53,590 nt of DNA from a virus, in the IMG/VR virus record IMGVR_UViG_3300046804_003838, positions 1 to 53,590 of that record. One strand, given 5' to 3'. This document shows, one piece after another, positions 40,061 through 48,475 of this stretch; position 1 is the stretch's first letter, and every line of letters begins with the position of its first letter. The notes below the pieces were generated by a model. It saw only the letters and a list, made by a program, of their open reading frames with translations, was not told where the DNA came from and searched no databases. The position numbers and the translations under genes are program-made.

Positions 40061-40464
40061 ACGATATTCTCTTTCTGTTTGAGTTTGATCAACTTATGTT
40101 TGGTTTTCCAAACTCCAGTTTCTTTATTTTGAATATCTCCACCCATATAAATATGACAGAATCCAGCACTCTTGTCAATACCCCAGGCAAGAATACCATG
40201 CTTGTCAACACCCTCAACCACAAATCGTCCTCTATAACCCATAGGAATAAATTCGCCCTTACTGACAAAGTATGGGCCTCCGGTCACTTTGATACGATCA
40301 CCCTTAACTAGTTCACGCCAATTAACATTTTGAATAATTTTGGTATTCTTTGCTTCTTTGCTTTTAGGCTTGAAGCAAAAAACGTGATTACATTTCGAGC
40401 AACAATATGCTCGCGGTCCAGTTTCATGCGAACAATTCGGACAAGTTTTCTTACCTTTGGGCAT
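40057..40464 (-). CDS. Zinc-ribbon protein, 135 aa
   Basis: N-terminal ribbon CPNCSHETGPRAYCCSKC; the C-terminal part is beta-rich with VNWRELVKGDRIKVTGGPYF, GYRGRFVVEG and CHIYMGG, like a small SH3-type domain. A conserved phage protein (from memory). Promoter at 40492-40519. Confidence 0.6.
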   Translation of the reverse strand: MPKGKKTCPNCSHETGPRAYCCSKCNHVFCFKPKSKEAKNTKIIQNVNWRELVKGDRIKVTGGPYFVSKGEFIPMGYRGRFVVEGVDKHGILAWGIDKSAGFCHIYMGGDIQNKETGVWKTKHKLIKLKQKENIV

Positions 40465-40491
40465 CGTATATCTCCTGTGAAGTATGCTCTA

Positions 40492-40519
40492 AGTATACAT
40501 CAGTTATCGGCGTTGTCAA
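40492..40519 (-). promoter_or_regulatory. Sigma-70-like promoter of the zinc-ribbon gene
   Basis: -35 TTGACA (40519-40514), 16-base spacer starting ACGCCGATAAC, -10 TATACT (40497-40492). Contains GCCGATAA. Confidence 0.8.
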
Positions 40520-40524
40520 GTGGG

Positions 40525-40752
40525 CTACTTTAGAATAATTCCACTAGGGCCACTTATAATTTGAAGTTTACCGGGATTATAGTGACAAAAATAACTGCTG
40601 TGAATACGCTTTTTAGTCAGATTATCTTCTTCAATTTCAATATAGACATTAATTCGGTAACGATTTTCCCAGACATTAATAATCTTAGTCATAAGATGAT
40701 GTTTAGGCTTTTCGACTTGTTTAAAAAGAAGGCTTTCAATTTCAAGATCCAT
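40525..40752 (-). CDS. Small hypothetical protein, 75 aa
   Basis: Charged, beta-rich (INVWENRYRINVYIEIEEDNL), no motif. Next to the previous gene by a single base. Function unknown. Confidence 0.5.
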   Translation of the reverse strand: MDLEIESLLFKQVEKPKHHLMTKIINVWENRYRINVYIEIEEDNLTKKRIHSSYFCHYNPGKLQIISGPSGIILK

Positions 40753-40965
40753 TTAAACAGTCTCCATATTTGTGTTAGAGGTATCAATACTCAGAGAAAT
40801 CTTATTGTCGGGCATCTGAATAAAATCAGTAGAATAATAATCCAAAGTTTCCCAATCAAATACTTGTACATTTTCTTGCCAAGGAAAACTACCGGGATTA
40901 CTAATATCGTTTGCTCTTTCATAAAGAAAGTTATATAAATCTAACCAAGTCATTTTATTTTTCAT
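40753..40965 (-). CDS. Small hypothetical protein, 70 aa
   Basis: Acidic/aromatic (TWLDLYNFLYERAND; WQENVQVFDWETL), no motif. ATGA overlap with the zinc-finger gene before it. Confidence 0.5.
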   Translation of the reverse strand: MKNKMTWLDLYNFLYERANDISNPGSFPWQENVQVFDWETLDYYSTDFIQMPDNKISLSIDTSNTNMETV

Positions 40966-41180
40966 CTGGCTCTCCTATTTGCCCTATCAAGAATACGGAT
41001 AGTTTGTGTTGCATTTGATGGGACCATAACAAGACTAGGGGCGGTTTTATGTCCCCAATCCATAAATCCAACAGCACGATTTTCGACACTACAATCTTTA
41101 CAAATAATTTTGCGACCAGTTTCTACGAGAAACTCGTAGCGATCAATACCAACACAGTTTTTGCAGTAAATGCAGTTCAT
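40962..41180 (-). CDS. Small zinc-binding protein, 72 aa
   Basis: CIYCKNCVGIDRYEF then IICKDCSVENRAVGFMDWGHKTA: three CxxC-type units suggest a zinc ribbon. The ending RILDRANRRAR is basic. Promoter at 41200-41227. Confidence 0.6.
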   Translation of the reverse strand: MNCIYCKNCVGIDRYEFLVETGRKIICKDCSVENRAVGFMDWGHKTAPSLVMVPSNATQTIRILDRANRRAR

Positions 41181-41199
41181 GGTTTCCTCCGTACAGCGG

Positions 41200-41227
41200 A
41201 TTATACCATCATCATCGGCATTGTCAA
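41200..41227 (-). promoter_or_regulatory. Sigma-70-like promoter of the small zinc-binding gene
   Basis: -35 TTGACA (41227-41222), 16-base spacer starting ATGCCGATGATGATGG, -10 TATAAT (41205-41200). GCCGAT and the GATGG extension recur in other sites. It lies over the 3' end of the deaminase-like gene. Confidence 0.8.
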
Positions 41228-41659
41228 GGACTCTGCTTGAATAGAATCTCCAAAACTGTCACTAAAACCACCGTCATCATTACTATAATAAACAGTATTT
41301 AATCCTACTGCATTAAGAAGTTTGTCACAATTTTCACAAGGTTTACTTCCTAAAAGTAATCCTTTTCGATTAATTCGCAATACAACCACTGACCAATTAG
41401 AATCAATGGTATTATACCTATCCAGCAATTTAGAAATAAGATGAGATTCAGCGTGTACAAAAGGAAACTCCTTATATTTGGGCAAATTAAATTGTTCACC
41501 AATTCTGTAAGCCCTAGCGTTTGTTTTAATTGGGTTATTTTGGGTAAAACAAATCATTTTGTTACCATCAAATGCAGCAGCATAATGATAGCACCTAATT
41601 AGAGGATTCGGATTCCAATTCTGATACGCTTTGCGAATTGTCTTGTTGATGATTTTCAT
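41201..41659 (-). CDS. Cytidine/deoxycytidylate deaminase-like zinc enzyme, 152 aa
   Basis: Deaminase motifs: HAESHLIS (HAE) near residue 70 and KPCENC (PCxxC) near residue 108. The 152 residues and the spacing match the cytidine deaminase superfamily. A second deaminase in addition to the dCMP deaminase at 5873; substrate unknown (nucleotide, RNA or DNA base). Confidence 0.78.
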   Translation of the reverse strand: MKIINKTIRKAYQNWNPNPLIRCYHYAAAFDGNKMICFTQNNPIKTNARAYRIGEQFNLPKYKEFPFVHAESHLISKLLDRYNTIDSNWSVVVLRINRKGLLLGSKPCENCDKLLNAVGLNTVYYSNDDGGFSDSFGDSIQAESLTMPMMMV

Positions 41660-41762
41660 TTTTTATCCAAATATCATTTTCCATTTCAATATCATATTTA
41701 CTGGTCGAAGGTAGAATAAGTTCTAAATGGTTTGTTTGTTTTATTTCTTTTGATTCTGACAT
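41595..41762 (-). CDS. Possible small overlapping gene, 55 aa
   Basis: Frame from ATG 41762 to TAG 41595; the last 65 bases run inside the deaminase-like gene in another frame. Low-complexity, Ser/Glu/Asn-rich, without a clear family. Retained as a tentative gene because it otherwise fills a 110-base gap. Confidence 0.35.
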   Translation of the reverse strand: MSESKEIKQTNHLELILPSTSKYDIEMENDIWIKNENHQQDNSQSVSELESESSN

Positions 41763-41772
41763 GATTTTATGA

Positions 41773-41919
41773 TTATTTAGAGGCTAACATATATAAACCA
41801 ACATTAGCAAAAGCATAACCAATATAAGTAATTAACATACCAATATTTCCTTTGTACCCTTGTTCAGCAGCGACATAAAGGTAGCAACAACCAGTGAAAG
41901 CAATTAGCCAAGCACTCAT
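41773..41919 (-). CDS. Small membrane protein, 48 aa
   Basis: Open frame ATG 41919 to TAA 41773, joined by ATGA to the UvdE stop. Two hydrophobic stretches (AWLIAFTGCCYLYVAA and GMLITYIGYAFANVGLYMLA). Small phage membrane protein of unknown role. Confidence 0.6.
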   Translation of the reverse strand: MSAWLIAFTGCCYLYVAAEQGYKGNIGMLITYIGYAFANVGLYMLASK

Positions 41920-42830
41920 ACATTTACTCCTTCAATAATGTGTTTATATTTTTCAATAGCATAATCTTTCATCTTTAATTCCATATCTACATCAAAATCT
42001 AACCCATAGTTATTAAATGGATTTTCAGCATAATCAGCATGAGCCCTTGGATTATTGCCGATTCTACTTTCACTATAATGAAAAAGCGGACGAGTTTGCC
42101 AAGTGTCATAGCACATATTAATAGCCTCAACTTCTGTCAAGTTATTAGGATGACACTTATGATGAAGATAATCGAAACAAATTGGAATACGAGTAATAGG
42201 ATGAAAAATATCTACAAGTTCACGAACACTCCAGCAATTAAGTTTATCATCATTTTCTATAGTAAGCCTTGCTTGACAATTTTCATCAAGTTTCTTAAAA
42301 TTCTGATAAAAACGATGGCTAATTTCTTCTCTAGTTCCATTATTATTATGAACGTGTAGGTTCATTGGGCTGAGAGTATTTGCTGGCAAACCGATTCTAT
42401 CGAAGAAACTGCTGTAGAAATTGAGTTCTGTGATTGTTTTTTCCACAACTTTATCGGAGAGACTTGAGAGTGAATTAAATTCACTAGGATGACAAGACAC
42501 ACGAACATTAGTATTGGTAATAGTTTGTGCAATATTATCAAACTCATCTTGAATTTCATCATGATTAGGCAAATCTTCTAACGAAACATTTGCTGCATCA
42601 TAAGTAATAAGCGGGAAAATATCGCTACTAACACGATAAACATAATTATTCTGTCCGCAAAATTCAATAGTTTTACGAGTGGTGACAAGATTATTAAAAA
42701 TCCTATCTCCAAGAATCGTCAAGGATTCTTCTCGCGGCAGAGAATTGAATCGTTTAAAAGTCATGGTCTGATGACCAATATCTTGTTCTTTAAGTTTGAG
42801 GCTAATGCAGCACAGACCGTACTTATTCAT
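41916..42830 (-). CDS. UV damage endonuclease (UvdE/UvsE)
   Basis: Start at 42830 (MNKYGLCCISL) after CGGAGA; a longer frame from 42860 is not needed. TIM-barrel with metal-binding positions of the family: RVSCHPSEF, NLHVHNNNGTREE, RLTIENDDK, FDYLHHKCH, FHYSESR and HADYAENP. It cuts DNA 5' to UV photoproducts and starts excision repair. The 304 residues match bacterial UvsE. Strong promoter at 42849-42876. Confidence 0.92.
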   Translation of the reverse strand: MNKYGLCCISLKLKEQDIGHQTMTFKRFNSLPREESLTILGDRIFNNLVTTRKTIEFCGQNNYVYRVSSDIFPLITYDAANVSLEDLPNHDEIQDEFDNIAQTITNTNVRVSCHPSEFNSLSSLSDKVVEKTITELNFYSSFFDRIGLPANTLSPMNLHVHNNNGTREEISHRFYQNFKKLDENCQARLTIENDDKLNCWSVRELVDIFHPITRIPICFDYLHHKCHPNNLTEVEAINMCYDTWQTRPLFHYSESRIGNNPRAHADYAENPFNNYGLDFDVDMELKMKDYAIEKYKHIIEGVNV

Positions 42831-42848
42831 AATTTCTCCGTTTGTAGC

Positions 42849-42876
42849 AGTATATCTCATTATCGGCTACTGTCAA
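42849..42876 (-). promoter_or_regulatory. Sigma-70-like promoter of the UvdE gene
   Basis: -35 TTGACA (42876-42871), 16-base spacer starting GTAGCCGATAATGAGA, -10 TATACT (42854-42849). Contains GCCGATAA. Confidence 0.8.
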
Positions 42877-43064
42877 GCCACAACTTGAGAAATTTCTTCA
42901 ACACTGTAGATTTTTAATATTTTGTAATCTAACAAAAAAAAGTTATAAAATAAATCAATCGCTTCATTTTCTGTTAATGCGGAAACTACATGATTAAAGA
43001 GTATGGTCTGCTTATAACTATCAAATTTATTATAAACCTGTGCCGTAATATTATACTGTTTCAT
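42873..43064 (-). CDS. Small hypothetical protein, 63 aa
   Basis: Mixed hydrophobic/charged (YNITAQVYNKFDSYKQT), no motif. Overlaps ThyX by 14 bases. Confidence 0.5.
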   Translation of the reverse strand: MKQYNITAQVYNKFDSYKQTILFNHVVSALTENEAIDLFYNFFLLDYKILKIYSVEEISQVVA

Positions 43065-43698
43065 TTTTCCAACCTAAAGCCTCTCCAATTGTAGGAAATT
43101 GTTCAATAAAAATTTGTTTACATTGATTAGCAATGGTCATATGTTCTTTTTGAGTTCCATGACCAGAACGTAATTCAATATAATGTATCCATGAACGTGC
43201 TGTGCCACTCATATAAAGTCGTGTAGGAGTTGCCAGAGGCAATATAAATCTAGCACATTCTTTAGCGATCCCATCAGCAATCATACCATCATATAATGCT
43301 TTGGCTTTAGCAAAATGCTCTCGTATTTGGGTATTCCATTTAACGATCATTTCATGATTAATATCATCAATACTATTTTGTCTGTTCTTAGTATCTTGTC
43401 TACGCAAATCAAATAATGGAATATCTTCTGCTAACAGTGTCGTATCGGCATATCTCTGCGAGAATTCTTGAAAAGTAAACGATCTATGTCTAAGAATTTG
43501 AGCAGCAAGTCCTCTCGTGGTATTAATTTCTAAGGTCATGAACGCCTGTTCAAAAATAGAAAAATGTTTATGATCTATACAATACTTTAGTAGTTTAGCA
43601 TAGTTTTCATTATTCTGGTTATTTGGATTTGATACCCTGGCACAGTAAGCCATTAATTTTTCAGCATCTGGAGTAACACTAACTAATTTTACATTCAT
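43051..43698 (-). CDS. thyX: FAD-dependent thymidylate synthase
   Basis: ThyX motif RHRx7S: RHRSFTFQEFSQR at residues 70-82. LATPTRLYMSGTARSWIHYIELR matches the FAD-binding/substrate region. The 215 residues match the family. Converts dUMP to dTMP using methylene-tetrahydrofolate and NADPH. With the dCMP deaminase and class II reductase it completes phage dTTP supply. Confidence 0.94.
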   Translation of the reverse strand: MNVKLVSVTPDAEKLMAYCARVSNPNNQNNENYAKLLKYCIDHKHFSIFEQAFMTLEINTTRGLAAQILRHRSFTFQEFSQRYADTTLLAEDIPLFDLRRQDTKNRQNSIDDINHEMIVKWNTQIREHFAKAKALYDGMIADGIAKECARFILPLATPTRLYMSGTARSWIHYIELRSGHGTQKEHMTIANQCKQIFIEQFPTIGEALGWKNETV

Positions 43699-43931
43699 AT
43701 TTGATCCTCTGTATATGATATTTCAAATTCTTCTAGTTGGCAAAGTTCTTCATCCCAAAAACCATTTTTTAAACCTCTGCCAAGAATATGACCAGCTTTT
43801 TTCCAAATATTATTATAATCTTCTTTAGTCATTCTTTTTGAAGTTCTTCCCCAATCACATATTGTAGCATCAAAAACTTCTGTTCCAGAATCGAACCATT
43901 CGTTATCTTTTGATATAAATTTTACATACAT
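43695..43931 (-). CDS. Small hypothetical protein, 78 aa
   Basis: Acidic and aromatic (SGTEVFDATICDWGRTSKRM), no motif. ATGA overlap with thyX suggests coupled translation. Confidence 0.5.
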   Translation of the reverse strand: MYVKFISKDNEWFDSGTEVFDATICDWGRTSKRMTKEDYNNIWKKAGHILGRGLKNGFWDEELCQLEEFEISYTEDQI

Positions 43932-43937
43932 AATATT

Positions 43938-44234
43938 TTAATAATCGCTTGTTGTAAATTTGGTTTCTTGTTTATTTTCTTGAAACTTTTTTTGATGATC
44001 CAGCCATTTATTATCGCTAAGATCATTATAAATTGCCGTAGCAACTTTGCTAACACTCAAAGCAACACCAGTTACAGCAGGATTAGAATCCTTACACCAG
44101 TAATAACTAGCACCATTGATGCTATCATCTTTCTCTTTAATTATAGAGTAGCCTTGTTCTTTTGCCCAGCGTTTGATTTCTGTGATTTTGAACATATCAA
44201 CAGCCCATTGTATCAGTTCGTTTGGGTCTGTCAA
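43938..44234 (-). CDS. Small hypothetical protein, 98 aa
   Basis: Globular, with WAVDMFKITEIKRWAKEQGYSI near the start. No motif recognised. Overlaps the next gene. Confidence 0.5.
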   Translation of the reverse strand: MTDPNELIQWAVDMFKITEIKRWAKEQGYSIIKEKDDSINGASYYWCKDSNPAVTGVALSVSKVATAIYNDLSDNKWLDHQKKFQENKQETKFTTSDY

Positions 44235-44496
44235 GATGTTCAGTAAAAACAGATTCGTCTTTGTCGTATCTTTTCCATGCCACTTTATGTTTTATTGCCA
44301 CAATTGTCTTTGTTTGTTCCGATATATATTTTCTTTGATAATCAATAAGATTCCATAATTCTTTAATATAATCTAAACATTCGTGATCTTTATATTTAGT
44401 TAGAATATTATTTATAGTAGAACTACTCATAGGCTCATACTTTAAAGTCATATCAAACTCTTGACTCCAATCGTCAGCATTATACATTGGACTCAT
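44197..44496 (-). CDS. Small helical hypothetical protein, 99 aa
   Basis: Helical, Lys/Asp-rich (LDYIKELWNLIDYQRKYI), no motif. Overlaps its neighbour by 38 bases; ATGA at the other side. Confidence 0.5.
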   Translation of the reverse strand: MSPMYNADDWSQEFDMTLKYEPMSSSTINNILTKYKDHECLDYIKELWNLIDYQRKYISEQTKTIVAIKHKVAWKRYDKDESVFTEHLDRPKRTDTMGC

Positions 44497-44684
44497 TTTT
44501 GCAGATACTCCTGTGCTGTTATTTTTTGTTTATGTTGAAAGCCAGCGGCAAATCCTTGCATATATAGTTTTTTCATTACCCCTATATGTTGTTTATTATT
44601 CTGAATAAAATCTAAATTATTTGCTACCCATTCATGATAACTTTTTTCTTCATCACACAGTTCATAATCTTCTGGATCATACAT
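44493..44684 (-). CDS. Small hypothetical protein, 63 aa
   Basis: Helical, acidic N-terminus (YDPEDYELCDEEKSYHEWV). No motif. One-base overlap with the HExxH gene. Confidence 0.5.
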   Translation of the reverse strand: MYDPEDYELCDEEKSYHEWVANNLDFIQNNKQHIGVMKKLYMQGFAAGFQHKQKITAQEYLQK

Positions 44685-45304
44685 TATTTCTTAACCTTTT
44701 CCACATTGTATTTATTAAAAATTTTGTTAACGCCAGCAATAATTGTTGGACAGGTATTATTTATCAATTGATTATCGTCATTATCTGTAATGTAAGCCTG
44801 TATCTCATCATATAAAACATCTTCACAATATCCTTTATCTAGAATATATTTAGCAGTTGTTTTTAACTTATTTTTATGTTTATTTAGAAACTTATTGATT
44901 TCATTACGATACTTGTCATCGGAAGCATACAACGCATGAGATAGTTCATGTCTTAATGTGCTAGTGTTTTGTGCTCCTATAATATAGAAATTATCACTAC
45001 GATATTTGAATAAATCTAGTAATCTCTGTTCTTCTGTTGTAAGGGGATCAAATAATCCTTCTCTGAAAGGAGTCAAAGCGATACTGGGAAGATTAAAACC
45101 TATCCAAGTTGTATGATAGTTATTTGCTCCATAAGTTTCAGAATACCATCTTTTTAATTGTCCTAATGTAAATATTTTTCCTCTAAAATTTGGATTAGCA
45201 CTTTCGTAATGTTCTTGAAAACGCATAAAAGTTAAGCCTAATTCTTCCTGAGAATCTGCCCAAACCCAAACACTGTTATATGGTTTTTTTATACAATTAA
45301 TCAT
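44684..45304 (-). CDS. Predicted HExxH metalloprotease-like protein, 206 aa
   Basis: STLRHELSHALYASDDKY carries the zinc-binding HExxH motif at about residue 110. No signal peptide. The enclosing region is helical and a third zinc ligand is not obvious. A gluzincin- or SprT-like fold is possible. The gene is in the small-gene array; substrate unknown. Confidence 0.65.
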   Translation of the reverse strand: MINCIKKPYNSVWVWADSQEELGLTFMRFQEHYESANPNFRGKIFTLGQLKRWYSETYGANNYHTTWIGFNLPSIALTPFREGLFDPLTTEEQRLLDLFKYRSDNFYIIGAQNTSTLRHELSHALYASDDKYRNEINKFLNKHKNKLKTTAKYILDKGYCEDVLYDEIQAYITDNDDNQLINNTCPTIIAGVNKIFNKYNVEKVKK

Positions 45305-45510
45305 CTTAGTCCTAATTTTGTGACATCGCTCTCACCATCTGGAATATTCCATTCTGGATCAAACCCAGGTGGCAAATCATTATCAAGAATTGTTCGTCTT
45401 TCCTCTCTAAGAGAGGCTATTTCTTTTCTTTGTGTCCTTATTTCTAATTTTAGACTATCAATAATATTTTTAAGATTATTATTTTCTTTAATCAATGAGT
45501 CAATATCCAT
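45301..45510 (-). CDS. Small coiled-coil protein, 69 aa
   Basis: Heptad-rich N-terminus (LIKENNNLKNIIDSLKLEIRTQRKEIASLREERR), polar C-terminus. ATGA overlap with the HExxH gene, possible partner. Confidence 0.5.
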   Translation of the reverse strand: MDIDSLIKENNNLKNIIDSLKLEIRTQRKEIASLREERRTILDNDLPPGFDPEWNIPDGESDVTKLGLR

Positions 45511-45721
45511 TTGTCCACTCTTTTTCTAATTTGTCTAATGTAAAACGAACAGTTCCATCATTATAATAACAATCATAAGTTTTTTCTGTTACTATCTCGT
45601 TATATTTAATGGGCCATACACCATGTAAAACATTCATAATAGTTTGACCATAACGCCACTCGAAACTATGCTCATAGTATGTTTTATCAACTAAATTCAA
45701 ATACTCTTTAAATGAGATCAT
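45500..45721 (-). CDS. Small hypothetical protein, 73 aa
   Basis: Mixed alpha/beta with several Tyr/Trp (YEHSFEWRYGQTIM). No motif. Overlaps neighbours. Confidence 0.5.
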   Translation of the reverse strand: MISFKEYLNLVDKTYYEHSFEWRYGQTIMNVLHGVWPIKYNEIVTEKTYDCYYNDGTVRFTLDKLEKEWTNGY

Positions 45722-45987
45722 AGAATTGCTCCGCCATAAAATAATTCTAAGCCTACAGAGTGTATATGTCCTTCATTAGTTATGATATGAGTTTCATCAA
45801 TAATTTTTATACTTTCAGTTGTCCATAATACATGACCAACTTTCATATCATTATCAAAAAAGAAAATATTTTGTCCACTAAATTTCCAACGAGTATAATC
45901 ATGTGCTTTTCCATCATAAACTAATCGAATCATACTAACGCCATCAAATTTATTCTTATTTTTAATCCAATCAGAAAGAGTATTCAT
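45718..45987 (-). CDS. Small hypothetical protein, 89 aa
   Basis: Start at 45987 (MNTLSDWIKNKNK), whose ATG overlaps the preceding stop. Beta-rich (MIRLVYDGKAHDYTRWKF), no motif. Confidence 0.5.
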   Translation of the reverse strand: MNTLSDWIKNKNKFDGVSMIRLVYDGKAHDYTRWKFSGQNIFFFDNDMKVGHVLWTTESIKIIDETHIITNEGHIHSVGLELFYGGAIL

Positions 45988-46094
45988 TCTACACTGTACC
46001 ATTCTTCAAATTCCATAAGATATATTTCGGCAAATGGTTCATTCGATCCATTGATTATATTACCTAATATTGGTAGTTCTTTGTCTTCATTCAT
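45984..46094 (-). CDS. Small hypothetical protein, 36 aa
   Basis: Frame from ATG 46094 to TGA 45984, with an ATGA overlap to the next gene and only two bases after the pseudopilin stop. Acidic (MNEDKELPILGNI, EFEEWYSVE). Real because of the coupling; unknown role. Confidence 0.5.
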   Translation of the reverse strand: MNEDKELPILGNIINGSNEPFAEIYLMEFEEWYSVE

Positions 46095-46096
46095 AT

Positions 46097-47155
46097 TCAA
46101 TCAATATTTCCTAATACTTCTCCGTCATTAGGATCACACAATCTTCTAATAATGCTAACATCAGAATCACCGTTAATAGTTCGAACACTACCATCAGCAA
46201 ATCCTGCCATAGCCATATCGCCAGCATGAAAACTAAATGGCTCATCATTAGGGCCACAATTATTTGTTGTCCAAAGACAAGTAGTTGGGCCACCAATAGG
46301 ATTGCTATTATTGTTTACTATTTTTCTTCCATTTGTTACAGTTTCGGTATCTGGACTTCCACTAACTCCACTAGAATTATCTGGATCAGCCCATCTATTT
46401 GGAACAGTATTACCTGATGGAAATTCTGTGGCGTTTGCTGCTACCCAATTAGAATCTCCGGATTGAATATTAACTGCTTTTCCTCCTGCTGACCTAATCC
46501 AATTAGTATTTCCACCCAATTGAGTTTGTCTTTTACCAAGATGTTGAGTATTTCTTCCAGCATCTTCAAAAAATATGACAGTTTTGCTTGTACCATCTTT
46601 TGCATGAGATACTCTTGAAGATTGATCGTATGTTAACAATCCAGACTTATAAGAATTTCGTGTTGTTCCAGAAGCCTTATTTCTACTTCCATTAGTAGGA
46701 TGAAGGTCAGTATATGCTACTGGCATATAATCATTTGACCCATAATCGCCGCCAGTTTTAGCATCAGAATAAGGATTACTTGGACAATTAAAAGCGTTAA
46801 CCTTTGCTCCTGCTAAAGTTTTATTAGTTTGATGCCAATATGGTTTCTTTTTGTCCCAATTTGATGCTAGTGATGATTCTTCCATAAAACCTAATACTTG
46901 AACATGAAAAGACTCTACATTTAGGCAATCTTTTCCAATGCTAAAATCGAATCCTTCTCCGCTAGTTGGGTATCTGCTATTTGCACTTTCATAATTAGCG
47001 GCTGCTAATCCTATTTGTCGTACATTATTTGAACAGGCACTTCTTCGTGCTGCTTCTCTGGCCGATTGAACTGCTGGTAGGAGTAGTCCTATTAAAGTGG
47101 CTATAATAGCAATAACGACTAATAGTTCTACTAATGTAAACGCTTTTCTACTCAT
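46097..47155 (-). CDS. DUF1559 type IV pilin-like protein (planctomycete-type)
   Basis: Start at 47155 with AAGGA seven bases upstream; the frame before it (from 47206) is not sensible. The N-terminus [20 protein letters not shown] is a classic prepilin signal, followed by [35 protein letters not shown], and the C-terminal [21 protein letters not shown], the end box of DUF1559. 352 residues. Such genes form large families in Planctomycetota, and to a lesser degree other PVC bacteria. Two strong promoters lie upstream. It is very unusual in a phage. Confidence 0.93.
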   Translation of the reverse strand: MSRKAFTLVELLVVIAIIATLIGLLLPAVQSAREAARRSACSNNVRQIGLAAANYESANSRYPTSGEGFDFSIGKDCLNVESFHVQVLGFMEESSLASNWDKKKPYWHQTNKTLAGAKVNAFNCPSNPYSDAKTGGDYGSNDYMPVAYTDLHPTNGSRNKASGTTRNSYKSGLLTYDQSSRVSHAKDGTSKTVIFFEDAGRNTQHLGKRQTQLGGNTNWIRSAGGKAVNIQSGDSNWVAANATEFPSGNTVPNRWADPDNSSGVSGSPDTETVTNGRKIVNNNSNPIGGPTTCLWTTNNCGPNDEPFSFHAGDMAMAGFADGSVRTINGDSDVSIIRRLCDPNDGEVLGNID

Positions 47156-47178
47156 TATAAATTCCTTTTTAGGCGGGA

Positions 47179-47206
47179 TGTATAGAATTCTGATTATATT
47201 TGTCAA
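47179..47206 (-). promoter_or_regulatory. Proximal promoter of the pseudopilin gene
   Basis: -35 TTGACA (47206-47201), 16-base spacer, -10 TATACA (47184-47179). Its spacer lacks the GCCGAT element. It is one of a tandem pair with 47208-47235. Confidence 0.7.
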
Positions 47207-47207
47207 T

Positions 47208-47235
47208 ATTATACTAAAAATAGTGATATTGTCAA
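47208..47235 (-). promoter_or_regulatory. Distal promoter of the pseudopilin gene
   Basis: -35 TTGACA (47235-47230), 16-base spacer (ATATCACTATTTTTAG), -10 TATAAT (47213-47208). Near-consensus. Together with the proximal site it forms a 29-base-period tandem pair in the 83-base gap upstream of the gene. Confidence 0.75.
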
Positions 47236-47238
47236 GGA

Positions 47239-47427
47239 CTAATTAAGTCTATAATTTTTATTATATTTTCTGGCAGGATCACGCCTTTTTGGTTTACTAT
47301 GATGAGTGATTCTTATTGTTTGTTCAACAGTATAAGGATACATATCATTATACATAACAGGCACTGTTTGTGCAACAAGAGGTTTAGATTGAGTAAAGTT
47401 ATCCCAGAGTTCTTTAAATAAATTCAT
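47239..47427 (-). CDS. Small basic protein, 62 aa
   Basis: Ends strongly basic ([21 protein letters not shown]). No motif. ATGA overlap with the previous gene. Confidence 0.5.
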   Translation of the reverse strand: MNLFKELWDNFTQSKPLVAQTVPVMYNDMYPYTVEQTIRITHHSKPKRRDPARKYNKNYRLN

Positions 47428-47642
47428 TTAATCATCCTAAAATAGTCAACAATCATTCCTGCCGTATCTGGCACATTATTTCCACCCATGTAATGACGCC
47501 CAACTATATCAAAAAGTTGGTCAATATTTTCATCCTTAAAATATTCTTTATGATACTTTGGTTTGTATTCTAAATGAATATAGTCACCAACATCATTATA
47601 AAAATCTGTAATATCTTCCATCATTCTGTCATTCATGTCCAC
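47424..47642 (-). CDS. Small hypothetical protein, 72 aa
   Basis: Acidic and aromatic (DITDFYNDVGDYIHLEYKPKY), no motif. Overlaps the preceding gene by 10 bases. Confidence 0.5.
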   Translation of the reverse strand: MDMNDRMMEDITDFYNDVGDYIHLEYKPKYHKEYFKDENIDQLFDIVGRHYMGGNNVPDTAGMIVDYFRMIK

Positions 47643-48268
47643 AAATCCTTTCGTATATTAATAAGACTAATAAGCATTTTGTTATCTTCCTCATACCACT
47701 TATCTAGTTCAGGATTTTTACGTTTTGGTCTTTTCTCTGTCCACCAAACATACAAACGCTTAATCTCTTTGCAACTTTTTGCGAAAGGAGTTAGTTTGCC
47801 TTTATACTTATATTTCATTCCCCAATCTAAATAATCCAATCCGGCTTGTTTACATGATCCATTCTTGAATTTGTAAAGATGTTTAACTTGTTTGGGTTTT
47901 CCATAAATCCAAGCACATTCTGTCTCGACAAAAATTACCAATTCATTAAATAAACCATGAAGAATCCTATAATCTAGATCATAGTATTCTCCTGGCTTTA
48001 ATCCAGTGTGCAAGTAATGAAGTTTATCAACATAACGATTATTAATATAAGTCTTTATTGTATGATAAAGATCATATGGATAATATATTGTATTCTGTAA
48101 CTTTTTTAAACCAGTTTCAGCAATCCAATATCGTACAGGATGTTTTTGTTTTGCGGATTTGTGCCAACTGTCCCATTCGTTCCACCCAAGAGCAGGTGGT
48201 TTTTTGGTTCCTCTAATAAAATCAGCGAACTTTGAGCAAGTCCAGTGATGAAAACGTGGTCTAATCAT
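47633..48268 (-). CDS. Conserved phage hypothetical protein, 211 aa
   Basis: Begins MIRPRFHHWTCSKFADFIRGTKKP and contains NEWDSWHKSAKQKHPVRYWIAE and LDYRILHGLFNELVIFVETECAW. This aromatic-rich family occurs in several large phages (from memory); function unknown. Basic C-terminus. The 66-base stretch upstream (48269-48334) is AT-rich. Confidence 0.6.
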   Translation of the reverse strand: MIRPRFHHWTCSKFADFIRGTKKPPALGWNEWDSWHKSAKQKHPVRYWIAETGLKKLQNTIYYPYDLYHTIKTYINNRYVDKLHYLHTGLKPGEYYDLDYRILHGLFNELVIFVETECAWIYGKPKQVKHLYKFKNGSCKQAGLDYLDWGMKYKYKGKLTPFAKSCKEIKRLYVWWTEKRPKRKNPELDKWYEEDNKMLISLINIRKDLWT

Positions 48269-48334
48269 ATATGAATATTAATTTTCTTCAAGAAATATAT
48301 TAGTGTTCGTGCCAGTATAATCCCCAGGCTAACC

Positions 48335-48475
48335 TCAAATATTTTGGATAGACTCAGGTATAACATAACTCTTTGACTTTCTTTGGTATCCTAGAAATAC
48401 TTGGCTAGTTATAACCCCCATACCGGCTACGAGGGTTACAACTATGCCAACTATAAATATGGCAAAATTGCTCAT
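48335..48475 (-). CDS. Small membrane protein, 46 aa
   Basis: Frame ATG 48475 to TGA 48335, ATGA overlap with the upstream gene. One transmembrane segment (NFAIFIVGIVVTLVAGMGVIT) and a polar tail. Unknown function. Confidence 0.6.
   Translation of the reverse strand: MSNFAIFIVGIVVTLVAGMGVITSQVFLGYQRKSKSYVIPESIQNI

Noticed and set aside
43870-43905. tRNA T-arm-like string AATCGAACC on the plus strand
   Set aside because: No acceptor or anticodon arm pairs around it; the bases encode part of a real minus-strand gene.
46097-47155. Reading the DUF1559 gene as evidence that this is host chromosome
   Set aside because: Both flanks are phage-like genes with the same compact layout and promoter family, so a phage-carried host-type gene fits better.
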